A stretch of 64,000 nt of DNA from an uncultured Lachnospiraceae bacterium (GTDB lineage Bacteria > Bacillota > Clostridia > Lachnospirales > Lachnospiraceae). Below are positions 8,719-16,729 of this stretch, one piece after another. A program made the translations under genes and the position numbers. Numbering within the stretch: the first letter of the stretch is position 1; every line of letters begins with the position of its first letter. Location of the stretch: the NCBI GenBank assembly GCA_947246015.1, contig CAMXQE010000019.1, forward strand, positions 1-64,000, written 5' to 3'. The notes below the pieces were generated by a model. It was not told where the DNA came from. It saw only the letters and a program-made list of their open reading frames with translations, and made no database searches.

Positions 8719-10168
8719 CTTTATAACCATGCTCCTTTCCTGCCTTTTCATAAGTGTATGCCGCGCGAATCAGCGTTTTCTCCTGAAAACAGTCGCCGAT
8801 GAGCTGCAGTCCTATGGGCATCCCTTTGGTATCTTTTCCGCAGGGCAGACTGATGGCCGGAAGTCCGGCAAGGTTTACCGATATGGTATAAATATCACCT
8901 AGATACATCTTTATCGGGTCTGCCAGACTTTCCCCCAGTTTCGGCGCCGTGGTGGGAGCTACGGGGCCTAACAGGATATCATACTTTGCAAAGGCATCGT
9001 CAAAAGCCTTTTTTATCAACGCTTTGACTTTCAATGCTTTCAGATAATAGGCGTCATAATAGCCCGAACTCAGGACAAAAGAACCCAGCATGATTCTCCG
9101 TTTTACTTCCGCGCCGAAACCCTCGGAACGGGATTTTTTGTACATATTGTGCAGACCCTCATACTCTGCGGTACGGTATCCGTATTTGATGCCGTCAAAA
9201 CGCTCCAGATTGGAGCTTGCCTCCGCCGCCGCAATGGTATAATAAGCCGGAATGGCATATTCCACCAGGCTTAAGTCAAATTCCTCCACCACGGCTCCCT
9301 TTTCTTCCAAAACCCCTGCTGCCCTGCGTACCGCTTCTTTCACTTCCGCATCCAGCCCGTCCCCGAAGTAATCTCTCGGAATGCCGATTTTCATTCCCCT
9401 TACGTCTTCTGTCAGGGCAGAAGTGAAATCCGTATCCTCCCGCCGTACGGAAGTGGAATCTTTTTCATCATGGGAGGCTATTACTTCCAGCAATGCCGCA
9501 CAGTCCGTCACATCTTTCGTAATCGGCCCTATCTGGTCCAGCGAGGAACCATAGGCAATCAGCCCGTAGCGGGATACAGTCCCATAGGTCGGCTTCATTC
9601 CCACCACTCCGCAGAAAGATGCAGGCTGCCGGATGGAGCCGCCCGTATCGGAGCCAAGCGCGGCAAAACATTCTTCCGCCGCTACTGCCGCCGCCGAGCC
9701 GCCGGAAGAACCTCCCGGTACCCGTTCCACATCCCATGGATTGCGTGTCACACCGAAAGCAGAGGTTTCCGTGGTGGAACCCATGGCAAATTCATCCATA
9801 TTTGTTTTTCCGATAACCAGCATTCCCGCCTTTTCCAGATTCCGCACTGCTTCTGCAGAATACGTCGGGACAAAATTCTCCAATATTTTAGAGGAACAGG
9901 TAGTCCGCATTCCTTCCGTACAGAGATTATCCTTAACTGCAACGGGTACGCCCGCCAAAAGCCCGTCCAGCTCCCCGCAGTCAATCTTCTGCTGGATTTC
10001 CTCCGCTTTCTTTAAAACCGCTTCCTTATCTACCGTCACATAACAATGGTACAGACTCTCCTTCTCCTCTATGCAGTCCAGTACCTCCTGCGCCGCCTCT
10101 GCCACGGTCACTTCTTTTGCCTTTATTTTTGCGGCAAGCCCTGCCGCCGTCATATTCCGCAACTCCAT
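8702..10168 (-). CDS. gatA: Aspartyl/glutamyl-tRNA amidotransferase subunit A
   Basis: A 488-residue amidase-signature enzyme that releases ammonia from glutamine for GatB. The Ser-cisSer-Lys triad is visible: Lys in VPVAVKDNLCTEG, and the serines in GGSSGGSAAAVAA and DTGGSIRQPASFCG. Full length, including the C-terminal PAISLPCG and MPIGLQLIG motifs. It lies 15 bases downstream of gatC, and its end overlaps the gatB start, so the three subunits are made together. Confidence 0.97.
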   Translation of the reverse strand: MELRNMTAAGLAAKIKAKEVTVAEAAQEVLDCIEEKESLYHCYVTVDKEAVLKKAEEIQQKIDCGELDGLLAGVPVAVKDNLCTEGMRTTCSSKILENFVPTYSAEAVRNLEKAGMLVIGKTNMDEFAMGSTTETSAFGVTRNPWDVERVPGGSSGGSAAAVAAEECFAALGSDTGGSIRQPASFCGVVGMKPTYGTVSRYGLIAYGSSLDQIGPITKDVTDCAALLEVIASHDEKDSTSVRREDTDFTSALTEDVRGMKIGIPRDYFGDGLDAEVKEAVRRAAGVLEEKGAVVEEFDLSLVEYAIPAYYTIAAAEASSNLERFDGIKYGYRTAEYEGLHNMYKKSRSEGFGAEVKRRIMLGSFVLSSGYYDAYYLKALKVKALIKKAFDDAFAKYDILLGPVAPTTAPKLGESLADPIKMYLGDIYTISVNLAGLPAISLPCGKDTKGMPIGLQLIGDCFQEKTLIRAAYTYEKAGKEHGYKDGKTI

Positions 10169-10183
10169 CTGTTTTCCCTCCCT

Positions 10184-10483
10184 CTACTCAAAGGTACGGG
10201 GAACCATAAACATTCCGTCTTTTTCCCCTGGTGCATTTTTCAGAATCTCCTCCCGCATGTCCCCGTTGGTCACTACATCCTCACGGAACACATTCTGCAC
10301 CGAAAACACATGGGACATCGGCTCCACGCCTTCCGTGTCCAGTTCTCCTAACTGGTCGATATAATCCAACATCCGCCCCATGTCCTTTTTCGCCGCTTCC
10401 TTTTCTTCTCCGGACAGTTCCAGCTTCGCCAGAATCCCAACATACTCTATCGTTTCATCACTGATGATATTTGCCATTCCCAT
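10184..10483 (-). CDS. gatC: Aspartyl/glutamyl-tRNA amidotransferase subunit C
   Basis: A 99-residue linker subunit that holds GatA and GatB together. The typical start [21 protein letters not shown] and the end [17 protein letters not shown] are present. GGAGAGGAAGGT precedes an ATG at 10483 and a second ATG two codons later; either may be used. The frame stays open upstream through an 18-base tandem repeat but holds no further start codon. Confidence 0.95.
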   Translation of the reverse strand: MGMANIISDETIEYVGILAKLELSGEEKEAAKKDMGRMLDYIDQLGELDTEGVEPMSHVFSVQNVFREDVVTNGDMREEILKNAPGEKDGMFMVPRTFE

Positions 10484-10504
10484 ACCTTCCTCTCCTGCTT
10501 TTTC

Positions 10505-10576
10505 TGTTCCAGCATTCCCTTTTGTTCCAGCGTTTTCTTTTATCCCTGCGTTCCCTTTTGTCCCTGCATCTTCTTC
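10505..10576. repeat. Four 18-base tandem units upstream of gatC
   Basis: Four consecutive units of the type TGTTCCAGCGTTTTCTTT (10505-10522, 10523-10540, 10541-10558, 10559-10576). The period is a multiple of three and in frame with gatC on the minus strand, where it would read as alternating K-G-N-A-G-T blocks. No start codon was found in that frame, so it is treated as untranslated spacer. Confidence 0.8.
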
Positions 10577-10716
10577 CCGTCTATCTTCTCTTTTCCTCTG
10601 CCTGACAGGATCTTGAAAGCTGACACTGGTTCACTCCGCAGCCAGCGGCACGTTCCGTAATACATATTTTATGCTGCAGTCTCCGGAATTTCTCTGACAG
10701 ACTTCTCTGACAGACT

Positions 10717-12471
10717 CTAATCCCTGATTTTAATATGCACTTCCCGCAACTGTTTTTCCGTCACGTCACCGGGCGCTCCGCACATCAAATCCTGCGCGGA
10801 ACCGCTCATCGGAAATGCGATTACCTCACGGATATTTTCCTCATTGCGCAGCAGCATGATAATCCGGTCTACCCCCGGCGCCATTCCTGCATGGGGCGGC
10901 GCGCCGAACTGAAACGCCTGATAGAGTGCGCCGAATTTATTCTTTAACGTCTCCTCGTCATATCCTGCAATCTCAAAGGCTTTCACCATAATCTGCATAT
11001 CATGGTTCCGTACCGCACCGGAGGAAAGCTCCACGCCATTGCACACGATATCATACTGATATGCCAGAATGTCCAAAGGATTCTCCTCTTCCAATGCCTT
11101 CAGGCCGCCCTGGGGCATGGAAAACGGGTTATGGGTAAATCCAATCTGCTTCGTCTCTCCGTCCAGTTCAAACATGGGAAAATCATTCACATAACAGAAA
11201 CGGTATGCATTTTTCTCACATAAATCCAGCTTGTTTCCTAATTCTAACCGAATCTGTCCGGCATAATAGTTTGCCCGTTCCTCCCTGTCCGCAATGAAGA
11301 AAATCGTATCCCCCGCGCCAAGCCCTGCCAGTTCCAAAAGTTCTTTCTTCTTTTCTTCCGGAATGAACTTATCAATAGGACCCTTATAAGTCAAATTCTC
11401 TGCCACTTCCAGATAACCAAGCCCGCCCATACCGAGAGAGGTGGCGAACGCCAGCAGTTTTTCATGGAATCCCTTGGACATATCCGCATGTACCTTAATC
11501 GCCCTTACGGTTTTTCCGATAAAGGGTTTGAATGTACAACTTTGGAAAAATTCCGTTACATCGAGAATCCGCAAAGGATTGCGCAAATCCGGTTTATCCG
11601 TGCCAAATTCCAGCATCGCCTGCCGATAGCTGATGACCGGATAAGGCGCTTTTGTCACGCTGAAACCTTCCGGTGCAAATTTTTCAAACGTTGCGGATAA
11701 GACTTCCTCGCCCACGCGGAATACATCCTCCTGTGTGGCAAAACTCATTTCAAAATCCAACTGGTAAAATTCACCGGGCGAACGGTCCGCCCTTGCATCT
11801 TCATCCCGGAAACACGGTGCAATCTGGAAATACTTGTCAAATCCCGATACCATCAGCAGCTGTTTGTACTGCTGGGGCGCCTGGGGCAGAGCGTAAAATT
11901 TCCCCTTATATTTTCTGGACGGCACGATATAATCCCTCGCTCCTTCCGGAGAGGACGCACAGAGAATAGGCGTCTGAATCTCCAAAAATCCAAGTTCCGT
12001 CATTTTTTCCCGCAGATACGCAATCACCTGCGAACGGAAAATCATGGTGTCCTTTACTTTCTTATTCCGCAAATCCAGATAACGGTATTTCAGACGGACT
12101 TCCTCTCTCGTTTCTTTCGAGGTCATCACCTCAAACGGAAGCTGTTTATAAACTTTCCCTAAAATATCAATGGAATGCGCTTCCAGTTCAATGGTTCCCG
12201 TAGGAATCTTCGGGTTATAAGTTTCCTCGTCCCTCTGCTGAATGGGACCCTCCACCGAAACGGAAGCTTCTTTTACAATTCCCTTCAAGAGTTCCGTATT
12301 CCGTATCACCACCTGTAACGTCCCGTACATATCCCGCAAATCCACGAAAGACACGCCGCCGTGGTCACGGATATTCTCCACCCATCCGGCAGCCCGCACT
12401 GTCCTGCCGATATAGGACTCATCCAATTCCTTCACTGTTACATCCCGATAAATATTTTTCATCTCCATCAT
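10717..12471 (-). CDS. aspS: Aspartyl-tRNA synthetase
   Basis: A 584-residue class IIb synthetase. It has an N-terminal anticodon-binding OB fold (GVSFVDLRDMYGTLQVV), class II motif 2 (FRDEDARADRSPGEFYQLD), a bacterial GAD insert and motif 3 (GAPPHAGMAPGVDRIIMLL). It is the first gene of an operon with gatCAB and lies behind a T-box. The link with gatCAB suggests a non-discriminating enzyme that also charges tRNA(Asn), but this is inference. GAGGTAAAGG precedes the ATG. Confidence 0.97.
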   Translation of the reverse strand: MMEMKNIYRDVTVKELDESYIGRTVRAAGWVENIRDHGGVSFVDLRDMYGTLQVVIRNTELLKGIVKEASVSVEGPIQQRDEETYNPKIPTGTIELEAHSIDILGKVYKQLPFEVMTSKETREEVRLKYRYLDLRNKKVKDTMIFRSQVIAYLREKMTELGFLEIQTPILCASSPEGARDYIVPSRKYKGKFYALPQAPQQYKQLLMVSGFDKYFQIAPCFRDEDARADRSPGEFYQLDFEMSFATQEDVFRVGEEVLSATFEKFAPEGFSVTKAPYPVISYRQAMLEFGTDKPDLRNPLRILDVTEFFQSCTFKPFIGKTVRAIKVHADMSKGFHEKLLAFATSLGMGGLGYLEVAENLTYKGPIDKFIPEEKKKELLELAGLGAGDTIFFIADREERANYYAGQIRLELGNKLDLCEKNAYRFCYVNDFPMFELDGETKQIGFTHNPFSMPQGGLKALEEENPLDILAYQYDIVCNGVELSSGAVRNHDMQIMVKAFEIAGYDEETLKNKFGALYQAFQFGAPPHAGMAPGVDRIIMLLRNEENIREVIAFPMSGSAQDLMCGAPGDVTEKQLREVHIKIRD

Positions 12472-12494
12472 CCTTTACCTCATTTCCTATGAAA

Positions 12495-12582
12495 ATCGAG
12501 TAGGGCAGGTTTCTCTCCCTACTCTCCGCGCGGGGCATCCGTCAGCTCTGCTGACACACTTCCTTTGGATGCCCCTGTGCAT
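12495..12582. repeat. Interspersed two-hairpin repeat, family A, copy 1
   Basis: First hairpin GTAGGG / CCCTAC, second hairpin GGGGCATCC / GGATGCCCC with inner stem GTCAGC / GCTGAC, ending in CCCCTGTGCAT. It lies between the T-box terminator and the aspS start, so it is in the aspS 5' untranslated region. Compared with the copies at 19289-19456 and 47167-47262, stem sequences differ but pairing is kept. Confidence 0.8.
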
Positions 12583-12898
12583 AAAAAAGCCCCGGAACAC
12601 AGTCTCCTGCATTCCGGGACGGATAAACATTTCTATATCCGCGGTACCACCCGCATTGACAAGCCGACATCTCCATCAAGATGTGTGAACCGCCTTGCCC
12701 ACTTTTACACTTAACGCGTGCAACGTATCTCCCTAACGTCTGTCTGCTGTTACAGCCTGCCTGACGGTTCGGAAAATCTGCTCCGGAGTGTTCCCTTTAT
12801 TACTTCCCGCGAACAGCGCTCTCAGTCGGTGACGCCGTATTCCTGTCGTTTTTCATAATAAGAGTCTCTTTCAATGCATTTGCTGTTAATTTTTTGAT
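12583..12898 (-). ncRNA. T-box riboswitch leader of aspS-gatCAB
   Basis: The diagnostic T-box sequence GGGTGGTACCGCGG is read on the minus strand at 12639-12652. A terminator hairpin CCCGGAA / TTCCGGG (12591-12618) with a T-run follows it. The roughly 200 bases upstream hold paired segments suited to stems I-III. Uncharged tRNA binding would favour the antiterminator and allow aspS and probably gatCAB expression. The tRNA is taken to be tRNA(Asp) or tRNA(Asn) from the genes controlled; I did not place the specifier codon with confidence. Confidence 0.92.
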
Positions 12899-12904
12899 GT
12901 GAAA

Positions 12905-12933
12905 ATATTAGCATATCTCTTTCGGGATTGCAA
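12905..12933 (-). promoter_or_regulatory. Promoter of the T-box/aspS operon
   Basis: TTGCAA (12928-12933), a 17-base spacer and TAATAT (12905-12910) on the minus strand, just upstream of the T-box leader. Confidence 0.65.
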
Positions 12934-12965
12934 TAGTTTTTTCATTTTTTTGATGAAAATGAAAA

Positions 12966-14159
12966 TCAATGAAACCAATCCTCAATTGAAAACGTAAAAT
13001 CATCTTTTTCAGGATAAACGGTCGCATCAAAATAATTATATGCATCCAGATAAGGCGAATACGTGCTGACATGCAGTTCCATCGCATTTTCATCCACAGA
13101 CAGAAGGCGCATAAATCCATTTCCGCCATTCGGCGTCGCCTGATAATCGGCAAGCAGCTGATATACCATACGGTCCGTTATGCCATCTTCGTTATCATCT
13201 ATCTCTGAAACAATCTTCGCAACATCGTGATTGTGCCCGCATAGCACCAAATGGACATTTGGATTCTTCGAAACAATTTCCTGAAATAGTCTTTGTCCTG
13301 TTTCACTCCGCTCACCGTCCACAATATATTCATGTGTGGTCAAAATAGCAGGTAATCCCTGATGGACTGCCAGAATTTCATTTGCCCACGCCACCATTTC
13401 CTCATCGGGACGGTACCCCAGCGCAAGTATCAGATAGCTGTGGGAACCGGCCGGAAGTATCTGCGCACTTGCTTCACCCTCCTTATACCAAAGAATATCA
13501 TCATTATAGGAAAACCGGCTTTTTCCAAAAACAGGTAAATAGTGGTCATAGAAACTCTCCGTATCCGCCAAATCATGGTTCCCCGCCAAAATGCTGTACG
13601 GAACAACGTTATCGATTTTTTTCATTGCAGCATCCGCATTTACCCATTGTTCCTGATCCTCACTCTGATTCGTAACGTCTCCCGTATGAAATACAAATTT
13701 GATATTTTCCTCCTGTGCATGTTCTGCAATCCATTCTGTCATGGACTGATAAATTTCCGGATACCTTTCGCTGTATACCTGTGTATCCGACATCCACACA
13801 AACATATACTTCGCTTCTTTATTTCCAGAGCTTTCAGAATTTTCAGGCTCTTTATTCTCCGTTTTTTTGTTTCCGGTTTCTGTATTTCCGGTTTCTTTAT
13901 CTATGCCCTCTATGCTATCTATGCTATCTATGCCATCTATACTATCCATGCTGTCCATACCGTCTATGCTATCCATGCTCTGCTCATCCGGCAGATTCAT
14001 ACTGCCAAGAAACGAACATCCCGCCATACTGCATATCATCATGCCAAATATCCAAATCTTCATTGCTTTTATGAATATATCGGTTATATTTCCGTTCCTC
14101 TCCCATATCTTCTCTTTCTTTTTTTCCATTATCTTCTTTTCCATTATCTTTTTTGACAT
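12966..14159 (-). CDS. Lipoprotein calcineurin-like metallophosphoesterase
   Basis: A 397-residue predicted lipoprotein. A hydrophobic stretch MKIWIFGMMICSMAGC ends in a lipobox Cys, after an unusually long Lys/Glu-rich N-region. A repeated M/I-D-S-I-D-G spacer follows at about residues 63-85, made from 9-base tandem units. The phosphoesterase domain then shows WMSDTQ, FHTGDVTNQ, LAGNHD, LTTHEY and LCGHNHD, the metal-binding series of the calcineurin superfamily. ATG 14159 follows GAGGAGGTTAGTA. The substrate is unknown; the enzyme is expected outside the membrane. Confidence 0.88.
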   Translation of the reverse strand: MSKKIMEKKIMEKKKEKIWERNGNITDIFIKAMKIWIFGMMICSMAGCSFLGSMNLPDEQSMDSIDGMDSMDSIDGIDSIDSIEGIDKETGNTETGNKKTENKEPENSESSGNKEAKYMFVWMSDTQVYSERYPEIYQSMTEWIAEHAQEENIKFVFHTGDVTNQSEDQEQWVNADAAMKKIDNVVPYSILAGNHDLADTESFYDHYLPVFGKSRFSYNDDILWYKEGEASAQILPAGSHSYLILALGYRPDEEMVAWANEILAVHQGLPAILTTHEYIVDGERSETGQRLFQEIVSKNPNVHLVLCGHNHDVAKIVSEIDDNEDGITDRMVYQLLADYQATPNGGNGFMRLLSVDENAMELHVSTYSPYLDAYNYFDATVYPEKDDFTFSIEDWFH

Positions 14160-14236
14160 TACTAACCTCCTCGTCTGCTTCTCATGTTCATTTCCCATGC
14201 CGGAAGCGCAGCTTCCCGTCTATAAAATCCTGATTT

Positions 14237-14280
14237 AAAATAAGCTGTTAAGTTTATTTTTCAACTTAACAGCTTATTTT
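14237..14280. promoter_or_regulatory. Perfect 18-bp palindromic hairpin between divergent genes
   Basis: Arms AAAATAAGCTGTTAAGTT (14237-14254) and its exact complement (14263-14280) flank an 8-base loop. The ends are A/T runs on both strands, so it may act as a terminator in either direction. It sits 78 bases upstream of the phosphoesterase gene. In the 357-base gap 14160-14516 I also see the TA promoter and operator, and nothing else. Confidence 0.7.
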
Positions 14281-14460
14281 ACTCAAGCAGGCGATAAATT
14301 TCCAAATTATATAATTTTACCATAAATCCCTTTTATAATTCCGGTCTATCATTCTTTCTGTTCATCTCTATCTCCATCCCAACATTTTGTCAACGCCTGG
14401 CATATGGCAAAGGCATCTTGTTTGTATAATTTTTATGAAAATCTGCACCATTTAGGTTCA

Positions 14461-14499
14461 TATCTATTGCATTTTATGTTTTTGTGAATATAATAGATA
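14461..14499 (+). promoter_or_regulatory. Promoter and operator-like inverted repeat of the DinJ/PIN locus
   Basis: TTGCAT (14467-14472), a 16-base spacer and TATAAT (14489-14494). The promoter is bracketed by the inverted repeat TATCTATT (14461-14468) / AATAGATA (14492-14499), a layout expected for autorepression by the antitoxin or toxin-antitoxin complex. Confidence 0.6.
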
Positions 14500-14516
14500 G
14501 TGAAGGAGGTGTTATA

Positions 14517-14810
14517 ATGGCACAAGCAACTTTCAGTGTCCGTATGGATGAAGCCCTGAAGCAACAATTTGATGCTCTTTGCGCAGACTTTGGAATGAAT
14601 GCCACAACTGCATTCAATATCTTTGCACGGGCTGTTGTTCGGGAAAGAAAAATCCCGTTTGAAATTCGGGCTTCTGAGGAAGTAACCAGAGCTTCCGGCA
14701 TGCAGGCTTTTCTCTCTCTGCGGGCTGAGGCAAAAAAAAATGGTGTTCAGGATTTGACTTTGGATGAAATCAACGAAGAAATCCGACATGCACGGTACGG
14801 AGGTGAATAA
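14517..14810 (+). CDS. RelB/DinJ-family antitoxin
   Basis: A 97-residue antitoxin. The ribbon-helix-helix start ATFSVRMDEALKQQFDALC and the DinJ-type segment GMNATTAFNIFARAVVRERKIPFEI are clear. The C-terminal part (LTLDEINEEIRHARYGGE) should bind and neutralise the toxin. GAAGGAGGTGTTATA precedes the ATG. The stop codon is immediately followed by the toxin start, so the two are coupled. Confidence 0.92.
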   Translation: MAQATFSVRMDEALKQQFDALCADFGMNATTAFNIFARAVVRERKIPFEIRASEEVTRASGMQAFLSLRAEAKKNGVQDLTLDEINEEIRHARYGGE

Positions 14811-15227
14811 ATGACCTGCTATGCAGTAATTGACACAAATGTCCTCGTTTCTGCATTGCTTTCAAGTCATGATGACGCTGCCACTGTTTTGGTCGTCGGA
14901 AAATTATTTTCCGGCGAGGTGATACCACTTTTCAGCGATGAAATTCTGAAAGAATACAACGAAGTGCTACGACGCACGAAATTTCATTTCTCGGAAGAAA
15001 CAGTCAGCATACTTATCCAAACCATTGAAAAATTTGGAGAACGAGTCGTACCTTTACCAACTGGTGAGTTGCTTCCTGATATGAAAGACCTGCCATTTTA
15101 CGAGATTGTTGTTGAAAAGCAAAAAGATGATGCTTACCTGGTTACCGGTAATATGAAGCACTTTCCGGCGAAACCATTCATCGTTACAGCAAAAGAATTT
15201 CTGGACATTTTAAACACGACAAAATAA
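14811..15227 (+). CDS. PIN-domain toxin (COG1569-type putative ribonuclease)
   Basis: A 138-residue PIN-domain protein. Acidic active-site residues appear in VIDTNVLVSALLS, in the Glu of SDEILKEYNEVL, and in KDDAYLVTGNMKHF (the D-x-x-L-V-T-G-N motif). The family cleaves RNA and belongs to type II toxin-antitoxin systems. It starts on the base after the antitoxin stop. A DinJ-type antitoxin is more often paired with a YafQ/RelE toxin, so the pairing is a hybrid. The local A+T content is higher than in the neighbours. Confidence 0.9.
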   Translation: MTCYAVIDTNVLVSALLSSHDDAATVLVVGKLFSGEVIPLFSDEILKEYNEVLRRTKFHFSEETVSILIQTIEKFGERVVPLPTGELLPDMKDLPFYEIVVEKQKDDAYLVTGNMKHFPAKPFIVTAKEFLDILNTTK

Positions 15228-15308
15228 GCCATATGGGCAAGGGAAATTTGGAACACAAACGTCATTTTTCCACCCATCAGAAGCATATGCCGTCGGCCAT
15301 ATAAACCA

Positions 15309-15366
15309 TAAAGCGGTATCAGCATAAGCTGATACCGCTTTACATGTAAAAGGGGAATTTTACATG
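15309..15366 (+). terminator. Two consecutive hairpins after the PIN toxin gene
   Basis: A perfect 15-bp hairpin TAAAGCGGTATCAGC / complement (15309-15323, 15328-15342, four-base loop) is followed at once by CATGTAAAA / TTTTACATG (15343-15351, 15358-15366). The first lacks a clean T-run, so termination is probable but not certain. Confidence 0.55.
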
Positions 15367-15434
15367 TACAAAACATGTTTTATATTTTGTACATTTTTAT
15401 ATTATCATTATTCTATTAATCTGTCAATACTAAA

Positions 15435-15517
15435 ATAATGAAATTTTTCATTATGATTTTTTTCCTTATTCAAACATACATTATGGAGTTTAACATTATG
15501 AATATATACATAATGTT
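15435..15517 (+). promoter_or_regulatory. CATTATG operator array upstream of the XRE gene
   Basis: Two perfect inverted repeats, ATAATGAAA / TTTCATTAT (15435-15454) and AACATTATG / CATAATGTT (15492-15517), with a further CATTATG between them. They lie in the A+T-rich gap 15228-15562 in front of the small regulator, consistent with autoregulation. Confidence 0.6.
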
Positions 15518-15562
15518 GTTTTTCTTGATTTTAGTCCATAATAATTGAAAAGGAGATTGATT

Positions 15563-15757
15563 ATGATTGATTTCAGCCCGCTTTGGTCAACAATGGAACA
15601 AAAACAAATAAGCCAATACCGCCTTATCAAAGGTGGAATTGATTCCAAAACAATTTATGGTTTAAAAAGAAATAACAACATAACGCTTATCACTTTAGAA
15701 AAGCTATGCGCTATATGTGATTGTACCCCTAACGACATCGTTAAATTCACAAAATAA
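15563..15757 (+). CDS. Small XRE-family helix-turn-helix regulator
   Basis: A 64-residue Cro/C1-type DNA-binding protein consisting of the helix-turn-helix only (QISQYRLIKGGIDSKTIYGLK, then LEKLCAICDCTPNDIVKF). AAAGGAGATTGATT precedes the ATG. It probably binds the palindromes just upstream. There is no partner gene, and its low G+C matches the nearby toxin-antitoxin pair, so the two may have arrived together. Confidence 0.88.
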   Translation: MIDFSPLWSTMEQKQISQYRLIKGGIDSKTIYGLKRNNNITLITLEKLCAICDCTPNDIVKFTK

Positions 15758-15923
15758 AAAGACGTTTTAGGGGCGCTTCACATAAGAAGCGTCCCTTGCG
15801 GCGTCCTAAAAAATCTGTAATGACGGCTGGATATGATGAAAATAACTGACAGGCTGTAAGCCAAATGGAACTGACTGAAAAAAGTTTCCTTACATGCTGT
15901 ACCATTAGTAAGATTATGGACAA

Positions 15924-16526
15924 TTAATACGGCCCCTCATTTATCTTTCGGATTACACGGCACGGATTGCCTGCTGCCACTGAATTTTCCGGAATATCTT
16001 TTGTAACAACACTTCCGGCGCCAATTACGGAACCCGCGCCGATTGTCACTCCCGGCAGGACAATGACGCCTCCCCCCAGCCAGCAGCCGCTTCCTATAGT
16101 TATCGGCAATGCATAAGTCCGGCAGAAATACTGCCCTGTTCCGGGTTCCCAGTCCGGTGTAAGCCTTTCATCCAGTTCCACCGGATGCGCCGCCGTATAA
16201 AGCTGTACATTAGATGCAATCAGTACGTTGTCCCCGATTGTAATCTGATTGCAGTCCACAAATGTACAATTCATATTAACGGACACATTATTTCCGATAT
16301 GAATATTCCGTCCGTAATCGCAGATAAACGGTAATCCGACGGATACATTCGTACCGATTTTTCCAAACAATTGTTTCAAGAGTTCCGTTTTTTCTGCTTT
16401 TTGCTCATACACCAGCGCATGATATTCCTTCAGCAGTTTTCTTGCATTGGCTTTAAAATCCAAAAAAACCTTATCATGACAGTCATAATATTCTCCCGCC
16501 ATACATTTTTCCAATTCGCTTTTCAC
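15924..16526 (-). CDS. Maltose/galactoside O-acetyltransferase family (LacA/Maa)
   Basis: A 200-residue left-handed beta-helix acetyltransferase that uses acetyl-CoA to acetylate a sugar. The N-terminal Maa/NodL helix region is CMAGEYYDCHDKVF. Hexapeptide repeats (ITIGDNVLIASNVQLYTAAH with the catalytic His, ITIGSGCWLGGGVIVLPGV, VIGAGSVVTKDIP) and the closing GNPCRVIRKI follow. A GTG at 16526 was chosen because GGAGGT lies six bases upstream and it gives the family's usual start. The true sugar is unknown. Confidence 0.92.
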   Translation of the reverse strand: MKSELEKCMAGEYYDCHDKVFLDFKANARKLLKEYHALVYEQKAEKTELLKQLFGKIGTNVSVGLPFICDYGRNIHIGNNVSVNMNCTFVDCNQITIGDNVLIASNVQLYTAAHPVELDERLTPDWEPGTGQYFCRTYALPITIGSGCWLGGGVIVLPGVTIGAGSVIGAGSVVTKDIPENSVAAGNPCRVIRKINEGPY

Positions 16527-16591
16527 TGTACCACCTCCATACATCCATATTAGAAAACAGCCTGTCACACAATAAGTAACAGGCCGTTCCT

Positions 16592-16729
16592 TTATATTCT
16601 TTTTGCCAGCGCTTCCATAACAAACATAACCGGAACCTGTGTAGTTTTGTTATACGTCTGAATCTCTTCATACGAGAACATGTGATATTCCTCCGCATCA
16701 TCAGCCAGGAAACAAAACCGGCTGAAGTT
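16592..16729 (-). other. Coding-like 45-codon segment continuing in frame past the glycosyltransferase stop
   Basis: After the TGA of the glycosyltransferase (16730-16732) the same frame runs on for 45 sense codons (FLADDAEEYHMFSYEEIQTY, later VPVMFVMEALAKRI) to a TAA. An internal ATG at codon 17 is preceded by GGAGG. It may be the remnant of a gene, a tiny gene of 29 codons, or a C-terminus cut off by a recent nonsense mutation. I do not recognise the peptide. Confidence 0.4.

Noticed and set aside
10484-10600. Longer GatC with a repeat-encoded N-terminal extension
   Set aside because: The frame is open but has no start codon before a TGA, and GatC of 97 to 99 residues is the family norm.
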